DNA of 64,000 nucleotides, from the NCBI RefSeq assembly GCF_014133895.1, contig NC_050730.1, positions 682,001 through 746,000 of the forward strand. Reading direction: 5' to 3'. Within the stretch, counting starts at the first letter, position 1. Each line of letters begins with the position of its first letter. Below the pieces are notes generated by a model. That model did no database searches. It saw nothing but the letters and a program-made list of their open reading frames with translations, and was not told the DNA's origin. The position numbers and the translations under genes were made by a program. Source of the DNA: Torulaspora globosa. Taxonomy: Eukaryota; Ascomycota; Saccharomycetes; Saccharomycetales; Saccharomycetaceae. This document shows, piece after piece, positions 46,137 through 54,670 of the stretch.

Positions 46137-46403
46137 ATGCCATCTACTCTATACAAGCAAAGCTCTAATTTTACGCATTCCACCGGTTCGTTTCTGAAAA
46201 GCGCACCTGTTGAGCTAACCACGGTGTCCGGGTACAACGATTTCATCGAAAGGCTGAACAAGAAGGACGGTGGCCAAATATCGACCATTTTAAGCGAAGA
46301 TAAATCACAGGGATATGTCCTTCAGGACGGTGAGACGATCGCTACGATACACGGCGAAGCTAAGGATTACTTGTTGAGTCTGGGTGGCGTGACGGACCAA
46401 TAG
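46137..46403 (+). CDS. Small protein of unknown function (88 aa)
   Basis: An 88-residue, soluble-looking protein beginning MPSTLYKQSSNFTHSTGSF and ending YLLSLGGVTDQ, with a regular alternation of strands and helices in the middle (SGYNDFIERLNKKDGGQIST). It has its own TATA box and a Reb1 site upstream and is followed closely by the convergent RIB1. I do not recognise a family. The proper promoter and sensible composition argue for a real gene. It lies at the junction between chr XVI-type (FMP40) and chr II-type (RIB1) gene order. Confidence 0.6.
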   Translation: MPSTLYKQSSNFTHSTGSFLKSAPVELTTVSGYNDFIERLNKKDGGQISTILSEDKSQGYVLQDGETIATIHGEAKDYLLSLGGVTDQ

Positions 46404-46521
46404 TCACGCCGAATGCCGGCTACTTATCATCAAAATCCAACCTTTATTTCTGTTATAGAAAGATGTACGTAAAACTCCATATTGTGTTGCTTTCCCTTCG
46501 TTTCTTTCTTCAGCCGGACCG

Positions 46522-47442
46522 TCAAGCCGGGTTCAAGGTCGTGGTCGTCGTGGTCTTGGAGTGCAATTTCAGTGGTTTCTGCAAGAGATGGCCCATCCGT
46601 TCTATCTTAGTAGTCAAGTAACCTTCGATCTCGACAGAATGAATGCCTGCATCCTCCGAGCTCCAATGAATGGGGATCATGGCGACTCGCTCCACACAGT
46701 TGATCAAGGGTGGTTGTTCTATCTGCGCTATCTTGTCCGGATTATTCGTCAAGAGCCGTACGTTGTGGATGCCCAAGTCTATCAGTATGGCCTTCCCCAG
46801 GGAGAAGTCTCTGCCGTCCACCGGGTGCTCGAGCAAGAGATTGGCCTGAACCGTGTCTGCTCCGAGATCCTGAAGGTTGTATGCCTTCAGTTTTTCGCCT
46901 AGCCCGATCCCGCGCCCCTCTTGTCTCAGATACACTATTACACCGTGTCCGGATCCCCCGACGATGCCTGTGCTGGCCTCATGCTCGCACGCAATCAAAC
47001 GTCCAGCACGATCGAATTGCTCCCCACAGTCGCATCTCGCACTCCACGCAGTCTCCCCGGTATAGCACTCGCTGTGAATCCTGACCAGCGTATCATGATC
47101 GTAGCCGTCCCAAGTGCTGCGAGAGTCTGCAATCAACTCGCCCGTTTCACGATCAAACTCCAATTTCAGTCCTAATCTATCGTCCTCATCAGCGACCTCT
47201 CTCCCGGGATACAGTTTCCCCACATACGCACCTCTAATCATCCGATCTCTCTGCGTCTCGCCAGCTCTTCGCTGGAAGAGCGACCGCGACCTTATATCCT
47301 CGCCAAACACTATCGCCAAGTGTTCCTTGTCATCAATGTTGTTGGCATACAAATGTAAGAATATATCTGGGCCCTGAGTAGTAGGTATTCTCGCTCTTGC
47401 CACACACCGCACCTTGGGTAGCCCTTCCGATGATCTGGTCAT
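46522..47442 (-). CDS. RIB1: GTP cyclohydrolase II (riboflavin synthesis)
   Basis: A 306-residue enzyme (S. cerevisiae Rib1 345). The zinc site is the Cys triplet in HSECYTGE and [10 protein letters not shown]. The catalytic region reads [17 protein letters not shown], followed by DTVQANLLL, and the C-terminal [10 protein letters not shown] is typical. It opens GTP to the pyrimidine precursor, the first riboflavin step, in the cytosol. It is divergent from HEK2, as in S. cerevisiae (YBL033C, YBL032W). Confidence 0.97.
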   Translation of the reverse strand: MTRSSEGLPKVRCVARARIPTTQGPDIFLHLYANNIDDKEHLAIVFGEDIRSRSLFQRRAGETQRDRMIRGAYVGKLYPGREVADEDDRLGLKLEFDRETGELIADSRSTWDGYDHDTLVRIHSECYTGETAWSARCDCGEQFDRAGRLIACEHEASTGIVGGSGHGVIVYLRQEGRGIGLGEKLKAYNLQDLGADTVQANLLLEHPVDGRDFSLGKAILIDLGIHNVRLLTNNPDKIAQIEQPPLINCVERVAMIPIHWSSEDAGIHSVEIEGYLTTKIERMGHLLQKPLKLHSKTTTTTTLNPA

Positions 47443-48290
47443 TGTCTATCAAAGTCGTTACCAGCTCGAGGAACCAACCCAATATCTCAATCAACTACAC
47501 TCTGCTGAACTTTAATACTCGGACCTCTCTCTTCGGCAGGCCGTTTCTTATTAATCAGACAATCAGCACCATTTTTCATCCTTACTAAGACTTTCTTTTA
47601 CTATTTCTAACACTCACGGCCGGGTAACTTGTCGACACGCTCCATTTTCGTGTTTCGTGACTCACAGAGCCAAATCCGGGTAATACCACCCATATGCCCC
47701 GCAATGTCCGGAAACGGGCCGACCGACCGTTTGAGGACCGGCGACGTCGTGCCTTTACTCCCTTTCGGGCCAAGATTTACACCCTCAAAGAATGTCATAC
47801 CCCTTTGGGCGACCGCCCTTTGCGCCTTGTCTCCATCCCGATGCCAGCTAACGAGAAGGACAAGCCATGTGAAGGAGAGATAGGTACGCAAGACAATAGC
47901 TTTATAGCCCCTGGCCTGTATGTAACTCTCGCCGGGACGCTGATGCGGTATCGCGTCGTTCTTTGCTCTATCAAGAGCGGTTCATAGCCCGACGCGCACT
48001 GGGACTCATATTTTCTTGTGCGCAGCCTGCAGAGGAATGAGGAAGCAAATATGAAACGGTTTATTTTCATGAGCCATTGATAATAGATCCTCATTAGGGT
48101 GGTTCTGGATAGTTTCGAACTGGAAGTAACAGGACGAAGCCCAAAAAACAGAGAAAAAAAATCAAGGACGTTTGTCCGATGATAAAACTAATACGGGTTC
48201 TCTTGATACAAATCTTAGCACTCTTGTACTTTTTTCTGATCAACGTGCCTTGTGTCATTGTATATTTGCAGTCAAGTTGGCGAACAGAAC
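47443..48290. promoter_or_regulatory. RIB1/HEK2 divergent region with two Reb1 sites
   Basis: About 850 bp without a supported gene. CGGGTAA occurs twice, at 47621-47627 and 47677-47683, about 180-240 bp from RIB1 and over 600 bp from HEK2. The part around 47690-47850 is GC-rich with several CGG/CCG triplets and a GGGCGACCGCCC hairpin near 47803. Short ORFs here are in conflict with each other and unsupported. Confidence 0.5.
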
Positions 48291-49370
48291 ATGTCGGATA
48301 CTCAAGTACTCTCTGAGCTGGAAGAGACTGGTCGTCCACAGGAACAGCAGGAGTCGCAACAGCAGGTGACCGCATTGCCTACGATTAACCATCGGGTGCT
48401 GCTGTCGCTGAGGGAGAGTGCCAGAGTCATTGGAATCAAGGGCAACACGATTCAGAGGATAAGGGAGGTGAATCATGTGAAGATCGGGCTATCTGAGAAA
48501 CAACCCGGCTGTTCGGATCGAATACTATCGTGTGCGGGAAGTATCGCGAACGTTTCGAATGCTTTGGGGGACGTTGCGGAAACATTGAACGATACTGAAG
48601 GGGAGGGTTCCGGCAACGAAAAGTATGCATTCCATTTTCTGAACCACATCCTGCCTCCACCGTCCAAGGATGAGATCAAGGATGCTGAACAGTTGAAGAA
48701 TATCGGTACGTTGAGGCTGCTGGTCACTTCTTCGCAACTCTCCTCGATCATCGGTAAGGGTGGATACAGAATAAAGTCTCTGATTGAGAAGCACGGGGTC
48801 AAGATCGTGGCCTCGAGACACTTCCTGCCGGACAGCGATGAGAGGGTACTGGAGATGCAAGGCTTCCCCGGCTCGATCACCAACGGACTGATAGAGATCA
48901 GCGAGATCCTGTTGAATGAGATGGACATCTCTTTTGCGTCAGAGAGACGCTATTATCCGCATTTGAGAAGCACCAAGGAGCCTTACACGCATCCCGCGGT
49001 GCATGATAGAAGTAAAAGAAATCATGATACAACAGGTGGCGAAAGTAGCACAGATACGGGCAAAGCCACGACCACCGACCACGTTCTCGTTGTAAATATA
49101 CCGGAGGCCTACGTCGGGGCCATAGTGGGACGCCAGGGCAATCGGATCGCTAACTTGAGAAAGTTTACCAAGACGAAGATCATTGTAGAGAAAAAGTCGG
49201 AGAACAAGACCGACAAGCCGGCAAGCGGCAAGCAAACAAGGGTGTTCACGATCCTTGGCTCGCACATGAAGAACGTGAAGCTAGCGGAGTCGATGCTCTT
49301 GAAGAACTTGAATGCAGAGATCGAGAAACGTGAGTCAAAAACGAGTCGTAACACGACCATGTCTAAATAA
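48291..49370 (+). CDS. HEK2: Hek2/Khd1, triple KH-domain mRNA-binding protein
   Basis: A 359-residue protein (S. cerevisiae 381) with three KH domains, each keeping its GxxG loop: KH1 ~33-100 (VIGIKGNTIQRI), KH2 ~142-210 (IIGKGGYRIKSL), KH3 ~260-335 (IVGRQGNRIANL). Inter-domain blocks such as FHFLNHILPPPSKDEI and QGFPGSITN match Hek2. It binds many mRNAs, including ASH1, for translational repression and localisation. The frame extends upstream to a GTG at 48252; the ATG at 48291 (MSDTQ) is the likely start. Confidence 0.95.
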   Translation: MSDTQVLSELEETGRPQEQQESQQQVTALPTINHRVLLSLRESARVIGIKGNTIQRIREVNHVKIGLSEKQPGCSDRILSCAGSIANVSNALGDVAETLNDTEGEGSGNEKYAFHFLNHILPPPSKDEIKDAEQLKNIGTLRLLVTSSQLSSIIGKGGYRIKSLIEKHGVKIVASRHFLPDSDERVLEMQGFPGSITNGLIEISEILLNEMDISFASERRYYPHLRSTKEPYTHPAVHDRSKRNHDTTGGESSTDTGKATTTDHVLVVNIPEAYVGAIVGRQGNRIANLRKFTKTKIIVEKKSENKTDKPASGKQTRVFTILGSHMKNVKLAESMLLKNLNAEIEKRESKTSRNTTMSK

Positions 49371-49561
49371 AGTGTGTAATGTATAATTCTTATGCTGTTC
49401 CTGTTCTTATAACTCCACAGGTCGCATGGGCAGCGCCAAATAAGTGAAAAATCAGTTTTGTATTTACATAGTTTCTAACAAAACTAAAGATATGGAATAG
49501 TAACAAACAAGATGTAAAAATCTACAAGGAGTAGTCATGTCAGCTCAAATTGCCGGGCAGC

Positions 49562-50476
49562 TTATTTGAACTTCTTACCGAACATTATCATTTGCAATTG
49601 GTCGTATAGGGAGATGACACCGGCACCAGCGACACCTCTTAGAATGTTAGCACCGCAGCCCTTGAACAGAGAGCCGACACCTTCAGCGGCGACGATCTTT
49701 CTGAAACAGTCGAAAGCACCGTCGTACTTAACGGCTTGACCAGAAGTCATCATCATTCTTCTTCTCACGGTGTCCAATGGGTAAGAAGCAGTGGAAGCAC
49801 CAGTGGTAACAACCCAACCCAATAGGAAAGACGCCAAGAACGAGTTTTGCAAAGAACCGGTCAACAACAATGGCTTTGCGGAGTCGTAAAGACCAAAGTA
49901 CAAACCTCTGTAGACAACAATACCAACAACAGATGGAAGGAAACCTCTGTACAAACCAGCAATACCGTCGGAAGCCAAAGTCTTCTTGTAAACATCGACC
50001 AACCCGTTGAATTGACGTTCACCACCCTTCTTGGAAGACTTCGAGTCGGCTGCCAATCTGGTTCTGGCATAGTCCAACGAGTACACAAACAATAGCGACA
50101 GACCACCAGCAGCACCACCGGATGCCAAGTTACCAGCAAACCACTTGGCATAGCCTTCCTCCTTCTTGAAACCAAACAACGCCTTGATCTTGTCCTTGAA
50201 CGCGAAGTTCAAAGCCTGTGTTGGGAAATAACGGATCACGTTGGCAGTGTTACCTCTCCAGAACGCAACGATACCCTCCGTTTGCGCGGTTCTCTTGAAA
50301 CAGTCCACGATACCGTTGTACTTTCTGTCCAAAGACCCCTGCTTGATCATCTCATCCTGGTTCTGGATCAGCAACTTCACTCTCTCGATAGGAGAAGCTG
50401 CTGTCTTGGCGACAGCAGCACTGACACCACCCATCAAGAAATCGACAAGGAAATTGGATTGTTGTTTCTCAGCCAT
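49562..50476 (-). CDS. PET9: Mitochondrial ADP/ATP carrier
   Basis: A 304-residue mitochondrial carrier (S. cerevisiae Pet9/Aac2 318). It has three repeated halves with PxDxxR-type signatures ([27 protein letters not shown]) and the ADP/ATP carrier hallmark RRRMMM. Six membrane helices are expected. It exchanges cytosolic ADP for matrix ATP across the inner membrane. Codon choice is strongly biased, as for a highly expressed gene. Position beside HEK2 and YBL029C-A matches PET9 (YBL030C). S. cerevisiae SHE1 (YBL031W) is absent from the gap. Confidence 0.97.
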   Translation of the reverse strand: MAEKQQSNFLVDFLMGGVSAAVAKTAASPIERVKLLIQNQDEMIKQGSLDRKYNGIVDCFKRTAQTEGIVAFWRGNTANVIRYFPTQALNFAFKDKIKALFGFKKEEGYAKWFAGNLASGGAAGGLSLLFVYSLDYARTRLAADSKSSKKGGERQFNGLVDVYKKTLASDGIAGLYRGFLPSVVGIVVYRGLYFGLYDSAKPLLLTGSLQNSFLASFLLGWVVTTGASTASYPLDTVRRRMMMTSGQAVKYDGAFDCFRKIVAAEGVGSLFKGCGANILRGVAGAGVISLYDQLQMIMFGKKFK

Positions 50477-50802
50477 AGTTGCGAGTGTATGTGTGAGAGT
50501 CTGGTGGTTTGACGGTCCAGCTGGTAAAGATCCAGAAAACTGTTCAGGAAGAACAACCAGAAAGAACTTCGATTAAAATATATATAATCTGAAACAACCT
50601 CTCGGCACAGACACGAAACCGATACCACCCAGTGAAAATTTTTCGTCCTTCTCTTTCCTCCCTGCTTTTGCTTCTCCCAGCCGAAAAAAAAAATCCGTCG
50701 TTACACAAAAACCCACATTAAGAGCCACTTGATTGGCTCCACGTGACCCCGGGGGTCGGGGGCAGTAAATTTGCCGAGTTCGGCTTTCCCGTGGTGTCCG
50801 GC
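50477..50802 (-). promoter_or_regulatory. PET9 promoter with CCAAT and CACGTG
   Basis: On the minus strand the region holds CCAAT (ATTGG at 50732-50736), the core of the Hap2/3/4/5 site used by respiratory genes. CACGTG lies next to it at 50740-50745, and a TATATA stretch at ~50578-50586 is about 105 bp before the ATG. ACCCACATT near 50711 is a weak Rap1-like match. Confidence 0.5.
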
Positions 50803-51075
50803 TCATCTTGCCAGGTTTTTCTGCTCTCGCACGACTCTATCTAGCTGTTCTCTGCTCTTGAAGTCCTGGCGCCACTGGCATATCGGACAGCGGAGCTGAT
50901 TGCCCCAATAGATCGGGAACAGGGGGATAAACCATATTGAGATGAATTCTCGCCGTTTCACGGGGCCCACGCTGTAGTTATGACAGTTGGGACAATATAT
51001 AGAGTATACTTGGGGATCGTACTGTTTGTCCCACTGTGTAACTCCACACACGATAGGAATACAGAAAAATGACAT
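50803..51075 (-). CDS. YBL029C-A: YBL029C-A-like zinc-ribbon small protein
   Basis: A 90-residue protein with two CxxC pairs (YCPNCHNY and RCPICQW) enclosing a hydrophobic segment FISIWFIPLFPIYWG, the zinc-ribbon plus membrane-associated layout of YBL029C-A (94 aa). Function unknown; the S. cerevisiae protein localises to the cell periphery. Strand and order between PET9 and YBL029W match chr II. Confidence 0.88.
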   Translation of the reverse strand: MSFFCIPIVCGVTQWDKQYDPQVYSIYCPNCHNYSVGPVKRREFISIWFIPLFPIYWGNQLRCPICQWRQDFKSREQLDRVVREQKNLAR

Positions 51076-51628
51076 GGCTATAACGACACCGTATAACGAC
51101 GGCCGTATGCGCTCGGGCGCTTGGCGTGACGCCGTAGAGACGCGGTCGGTTTGTTCTTATATGGCGGAGTCCCTTATTTTGGCGCCGGGTAGCGTGGCGG
51201 GCTTCTTGTTTTTAAAAAGAAACAATGCAGACATGTCACGCGCCTCCGCGCGTTTCTGCGTCCTTTGTTTTGTCTGACTTCGTTCGTGGACGAATCGGGA
51301 CTTTTTTCGACAGATATGATCTGGTTGTCAGGCCTTCGGTACGTGATAGTCGTTAGTCATGTCCACAGAAAGACAGGCCCTTTGCAATAAGCGAGAGAGC
51401 GCCGGTGGTTGTGTGATTCCTTTTTCAAAAAAGATTAGTTCCCATACACACATACATTACATACGTGGGTATGCGGTATCAGATATGATATGATTTATCG
51501 TTAATTATTGATGTTGTGATAATATATATAATTTGCTCGAAAAGACGTCTGGTACGGAGATTGGCATGTAGTTGGGCTCTTGTTGGTTCAGCTTCTTGAC
51601 GGTAATTCATAGTCTAAAACTATATACG
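51076..51628. other. Divergent promoter region, YBL029C-A / YBL029W
   Basis: A 553-bp gap without a supported gene. CATACACACATACATTACATAC near 51445-51466 (given here as a location of a CA/TA-rich tract) overlaps a Rap1-like ACATACATT. A TATATATA run lies at ~51522-51530, 100 bp before the YBL029W ATG. Confidence 0.4.
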
Positions 51629-52429
51629 ATGTTTTCTCAGATGGCTGACGATCATGGGTTCTGGCCAAATTCCGGTGCTGATTTTGAGTTGGAACCATAC
51701 CAGTTCGATAGTGGGATTCTCAATGAGAACGAACAGGCTGCGGTGGAAACGATTTCGCCGATCTTGACGGTGTCGATATCTCCGTTTTTTAACAGTGATT
51801 TCGATGAGTCTCTGATGGTGAGTTCGATGGGTGGATCGATCGGCAGCTCTTCGTACTCGTTGGGCGAGTCGGACAGCACGGCTCTAGAGAGGGATCTCGA
51901 AACACCACCGTTGCCTGTTTCGAGCGCGGCGTCCAGTTTTGTGTCGGATTCGCCGCCGATCAAGCGCTGCAAGACGCTGCCAAGAACACCCCAGAGACCG
52001 GCTGGCCCGTCGTCTCCGTCTCCCTGCCGCGTGTCGCGGGCGTCTTCGGCAGGAAGCGTCTCCGGGGAACACAAGAAAGTGTCGGACTCGCGGCTGAGCG
52101 CTCAGGGCCTGGCCAAGGTGCTGAAACTGGACTCCCCGGAGGAGGCGCTCAAGAGGGAAAGATACATCCTGGATATCTTCGAGAACGAATTGCATTATCC
52201 GCTCGGCTACAAGACCTGGGTGCGTGACACTTTTAAGGATTACCGGGTCAAGCTGATCGACCAGCTGCACGAAAGAGTGAAACACAAGTACCCGGAGTAC
52301 GATCACGCGGTGCTAGAGACCATCATCAGAAGAGCGACCTACTACATGATGCAAAGCAGACTGAGACGAGAGAGGAGAGCGCGTGCAAAGGGCGTGAAAA
52401 TGTCACAATCCAATGCGAACACTCCCTAA
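51629..52429 (+). CDS. YBL029W: YBL029W-like protein of unknown function
   Basis: A 266-residue protein from the ATG at 51629 (MFSQMADDHGFW); the frame is open further upstream only from a TTG. The N-terminal 150 residues are Ser/Asp-rich and disordered. The C-terminal ~100 form a compact basic region (SPEEALKRERYILDIF, YPEYDHAVLETIIRRATYYMM, RLRRERRARAKG). S. cerevisiae YBL029W (376 aa) lies at the same place and strand; I rely on synteny for the name. The basic helical end would suit nucleic-acid binding, but that is a guess. Confidence 0.75.
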   Translation: MFSQMADDHGFWPNSGADFELEPYQFDSGILNENEQAAVETISPILTVSISPFFNSDFDESLMVSSMGGSIGSSSYSLGESDSTALERDLETPPLPVSSAASSFVSDSPPIKRCKTLPRTPQRPAGPSSPSPCRVSRASSAGSVSGEHKKVSDSRLSAQGLAKVLKLDSPEEALKRERYILDIFENELHYPLGYKTWVRDTFKDYRVKLIDQLHERVKHKYPEYDHAVLETIIRRATYYMMQSRLRRERRARAKGVKMSQSNANTP

Positions 52430-52506
52430 CTCCAAGCGCGCACTCTCTTTTTGTTTTTCTTCCTAGTAATGTACACGTCGCGCGTATGTAGTATACAACC
52501 AGCACC

Positions 52507-52803
52507 TTAGAACTTGGTGAAAGATCCCTTCTTCTTGGAGTTCTTTATCTTCTTAGCCTTCTTGTAGTTGTGGTGGCGGGCGTCTCTCCAGCCACTGGTG
52601 CTTATCTTGCGGACTTCCTTCTTTGAGTCGTCCACCTCCATCGCTCCTCCGTCCTTCATTTCCTTTAGCTTCTGTTGGACGAGATCCCCCTTCAGCTTCT
52701 CTGATATCCTGGCGGCTCTCGCGTCGACCACTTTCTGGAACACATGGCGCCGCTTAACGGACTTGGCTTTTAGATGAGAACTTGCACGCAACGACTTGGC
52801 CAT
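52507..52803 (-). CDS. YBL028C: YBL028C-like nucleolar protein (UPF0642)
   Basis: A 98-residue basic protein (S. cerevisiae 106) with the family start MAKSLRASSHLKAKSVKRR, then VFQKVVDARAARISEKL, and the end STSGWRDARHHNYKKAKK followed by a Lys-rich tail KKGSFTKF. The yeast protein is nucleolar and associates with pre-ribosomes. Its promoter has six tandem CTCAT units and an RRPE-like AAAATTTTCC, typical of ribosome-biogenesis genes. Confidence 0.93.
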   Translation of the reverse strand: MAKSLRASSHLKAKSVKRRHVFQKVVDARAARISEKLKGDLVQQKLKEMKDGGAMEVDDSKKEVRKISTSGWRDARHHNYKKAKKIKNSKKKGSFTKF

Positions 52804-52848
52804 CTTCGTCCGGTTGACTCTTGGGGATGTGACTCGTCTCTTGTTTAG

Positions 52849-52894
52849 CTCATCTCATCTCATCTCATCTCATCTCATCACGATAAAATTTTCC
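52849..52894 (-). promoter_or_regulatory. Expanded PAC-like array plus RRPE, YBL028C promoter
   Basis: Six perfect tandem CTCAT units at 52849-52878 read as overlapping GATGAG (PAC core) on the minus strand. They are followed by AAAATTTTCC at 52885-52894, the RRPE core. They lie 46-92 bp upstream of YBL028C. PAC is bound by Dot6/Tod6 and RRPE by Stb3 in S. cerevisiae. Confidence 0.7.
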
Positions 52895-52935
52895 TTGTGA
52901 TTGGGCAGCCTCATCGTCTTGGGACTGTTTTCGCT

Positions 52936-52949
52936 GCACCCAGGCATCC
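52936..52949 (+). promoter_or_regulatory. Possible Rap1 site, RPL19 promoter
   Basis: GCACCCAGGCATCC resembles the Rap1 consensus (ACACCCATACAT) of ribosomal-protein promoters, about 340 bp before the RPL19 start and followed by T-rich tracts at ~52964-52990, as is common there. Weak match. Confidence 0.35.
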
Positions 52950-53284
52950 GGAAAATTGTTGCATTTTTTTTCTCTAAAGTTTTTTTTCTGCGCGTCGCAC
53001 GAAATCCAGCCCAGGAGGAACAGTCGCCGGCGCTTAGGCTGTGTCCCACTAGCTCCAGAGGCAGGAGAGAACAGCCTAGGCGGAGGCTAGGCAGAGCGGT
53101 CTGTGACTCTCCTTCCACTGAGGACGACTCCGTTGCCCTGCAAGCGATGCGAGATGGGCCTCCCAGTGAGCAGAGATCCCTCAAGGAACAGAATCGCAAG
53201 GTTATTCAGCAGATTGATTGAAAATTCACACAGCTCAGGCCTCTGCTCCTTATCAGCTAGACCATAGAACGACCAAAGCAAAAA

Positions 53285-54054
53285 TGTATGTGAAATGATG
53301 CTAGAAACCATTCAAGATGCCCAAGTGAAGTTATGGAGAGACGCACAGATTGTGAGGATCGACAGCAGCCAGGAAAGATATCAACGCGATGGATATTAGG
53401 GAGTTTTAGGTCTCCGATTGCTGAATGATTTCACTGGGATAACCGTATAGCATAGGCATAACACTAACAATTCTAACTTCTTATAGGGCTAACCTACGTA
53501 CTCAAAAGAGACTTGCCGCTTCTGTCATCGGTGTTGGTAAGAGAAAGGTCTGGTTGGACCCAAACGAGACCACCGAACTTGCTCAGGCTAACTCCAGAAA
53601 CGCCATCAGAAGATTGGTCAAGAACGGTACCATCGTAAAGAAGGCCGTCACCGTTCACTCCAGATCTAGAACCAGAGCTTACGCTTTGTCCAAGAGAAAC
53701 GGTCGTCACACTGGCTACGGTAAGAGAAAGGGTACCAAGGAGGCTCGTTTGCCTTCTCAAGTTGTTTGGATCAGAAGACTACGTGTCTTGAGAAGACTAT
53801 TGGCCAAGTACCGTGACGCTGGTAAGATCGATAAGCACTTGTACCACGTCTTGTACAAGGAGGCTAAGGGTAACGCTTTCAAGCACAAGAGAGCTTTGGT
53901 CGAACACATCATCCAAGCTAAGGCTGATGCTCAACGTGAGAAGGCTTTGAAGGAAGAAGCTGAGGCCAGAAGATCCAAGAACAGAGCTGCTCGTGAGAGA
54001 AGAGCTCAAAGAATCGCTGAAAAGAGGGAAAACTTGTTGAAGGAAGATGCTTAA
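53285..54054 (+). CDS. RPL19: Ribosomal protein eL19, spliced (exons 53285-53286 and 53487-54054)
   Basis: Exon 1 is only AT; the G that completes the start codon is the first base of exon 2. Splicing out 53287-53486 gives [21 protein letters not shown] at the start and a 189-residue protein, the exact length of S. cerevisiae Rpl19A/B, with near-identical sequence to the end KEDA. It is a component of the 60S subunit near the exit tunnel and at bridge eB12. Codon use is extremely biased, as for all ribosomal protein genes. One gene stands for RPL19A (beside MIS1) and RPL19B (beside YBL028C): here it has both neighbours. Confidence 0.98.
53287..53486 (+). other. RPL19 spliceosomal intron (200 nt)
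   Basis: The 5' splice site is GTATGT, the branch region CACTAAC at 53462-53468 (branch A at 53467, 19 nt from the end) and the 3' site TATAG. The branch box departs from the yeast consensus TACTAAC at its first base. No TACTAAC occurs elsewhere in the intron. I see no snoRNA inside it. Confidence 0.93.
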
Positions 54055-54240
54055 ATCTACTAAAAAGCACTGAATTTTGTCATTAATATCTCGCGCTGCT
54101 TTTTTTTAGTATCATCTGTCTTCTGTACGTTTATGTAGTATAGGGTTCTACAAGATCTTATCATCCAGACAAGAGTTTTAAACTTCTCTCGAGTCTCCGG
54201 GGAAAGAGATGTTCTATTATACAGTTAAAACTATTACTTA

Positions 54241-54483
54241 TTATCTCATGTTATCATGATACACAGGAATAAACTCTGGTGAACCAGGGATGAATTGGCC
54301 AGCAATTATCGGGGGAAAGAGGACATGTCGTTTCCTATATTCTAGTTCTACTATTATATTCTTGTCAGGAGGCTCCATGGTATCTCTGGATTGGACAACT
54401 GCAAGAACACGCTCCCACTCACAGTCTTGAGTCACCATCAGGATTGCAGGTCGCAATGCCTGTCGATGCTCGCTTGTTATCAT
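54241..54483 (-). CDS. Hypothetical small protein (80 aa)
   Basis: An 80-residue ORF with its own TATA-like box just upstream (TATAAAAG on the minus strand near 54491-54498). It contains RPAILMVTQDCEWERVLAVVQ and ends PGSPEFIPVYHDNMR. A small protein gene (YBR085C-A) lies near the RPL19A end of the duplicate block in S. cerevisiae, but strand and order differ, so I do not claim orthology. Composition looks protein-like. Function unknown. Confidence 0.5.
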   Translation of the reverse strand: MITSEHRQALRPAILMVTQDCEWERVLAVVQSRDTMEPPDKNIIVELEYRKRHVLFPPIIAGQFIPGSPEFIPVYHDNMR

Positions 54484-54670
54484 TCTTGTCTTTTATATGC
54501 CTATCTTAATGATCGGGAAATCAACCACCCGCGAAGGTTTTAGAAAGTTACTAGTATATTGATGCAGAACGCCTACGGATGAAAAGATAAGACATCTTGG
54601 ATCAGACCCACTTGACGTCAAGAGTGTCGCATGTTTCTATGTATCATTAGTAATTTATATAGAACGAGGC

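Noticed and set aside
51445..51466. CA/TA-rich tract as a strong Rap1 site
   Set aside because: It only partly matches the Rap1 consensus and could be a simple repeat; mentioned only within the intergenic entry.
54400..54480. Resemblance of RPAILMVTQDCEWE in the 80-residue ORF to part of Urm1
   Set aside because: Only one short segment is similar and the C-terminal Gly-Gly of Urm1 is missing.
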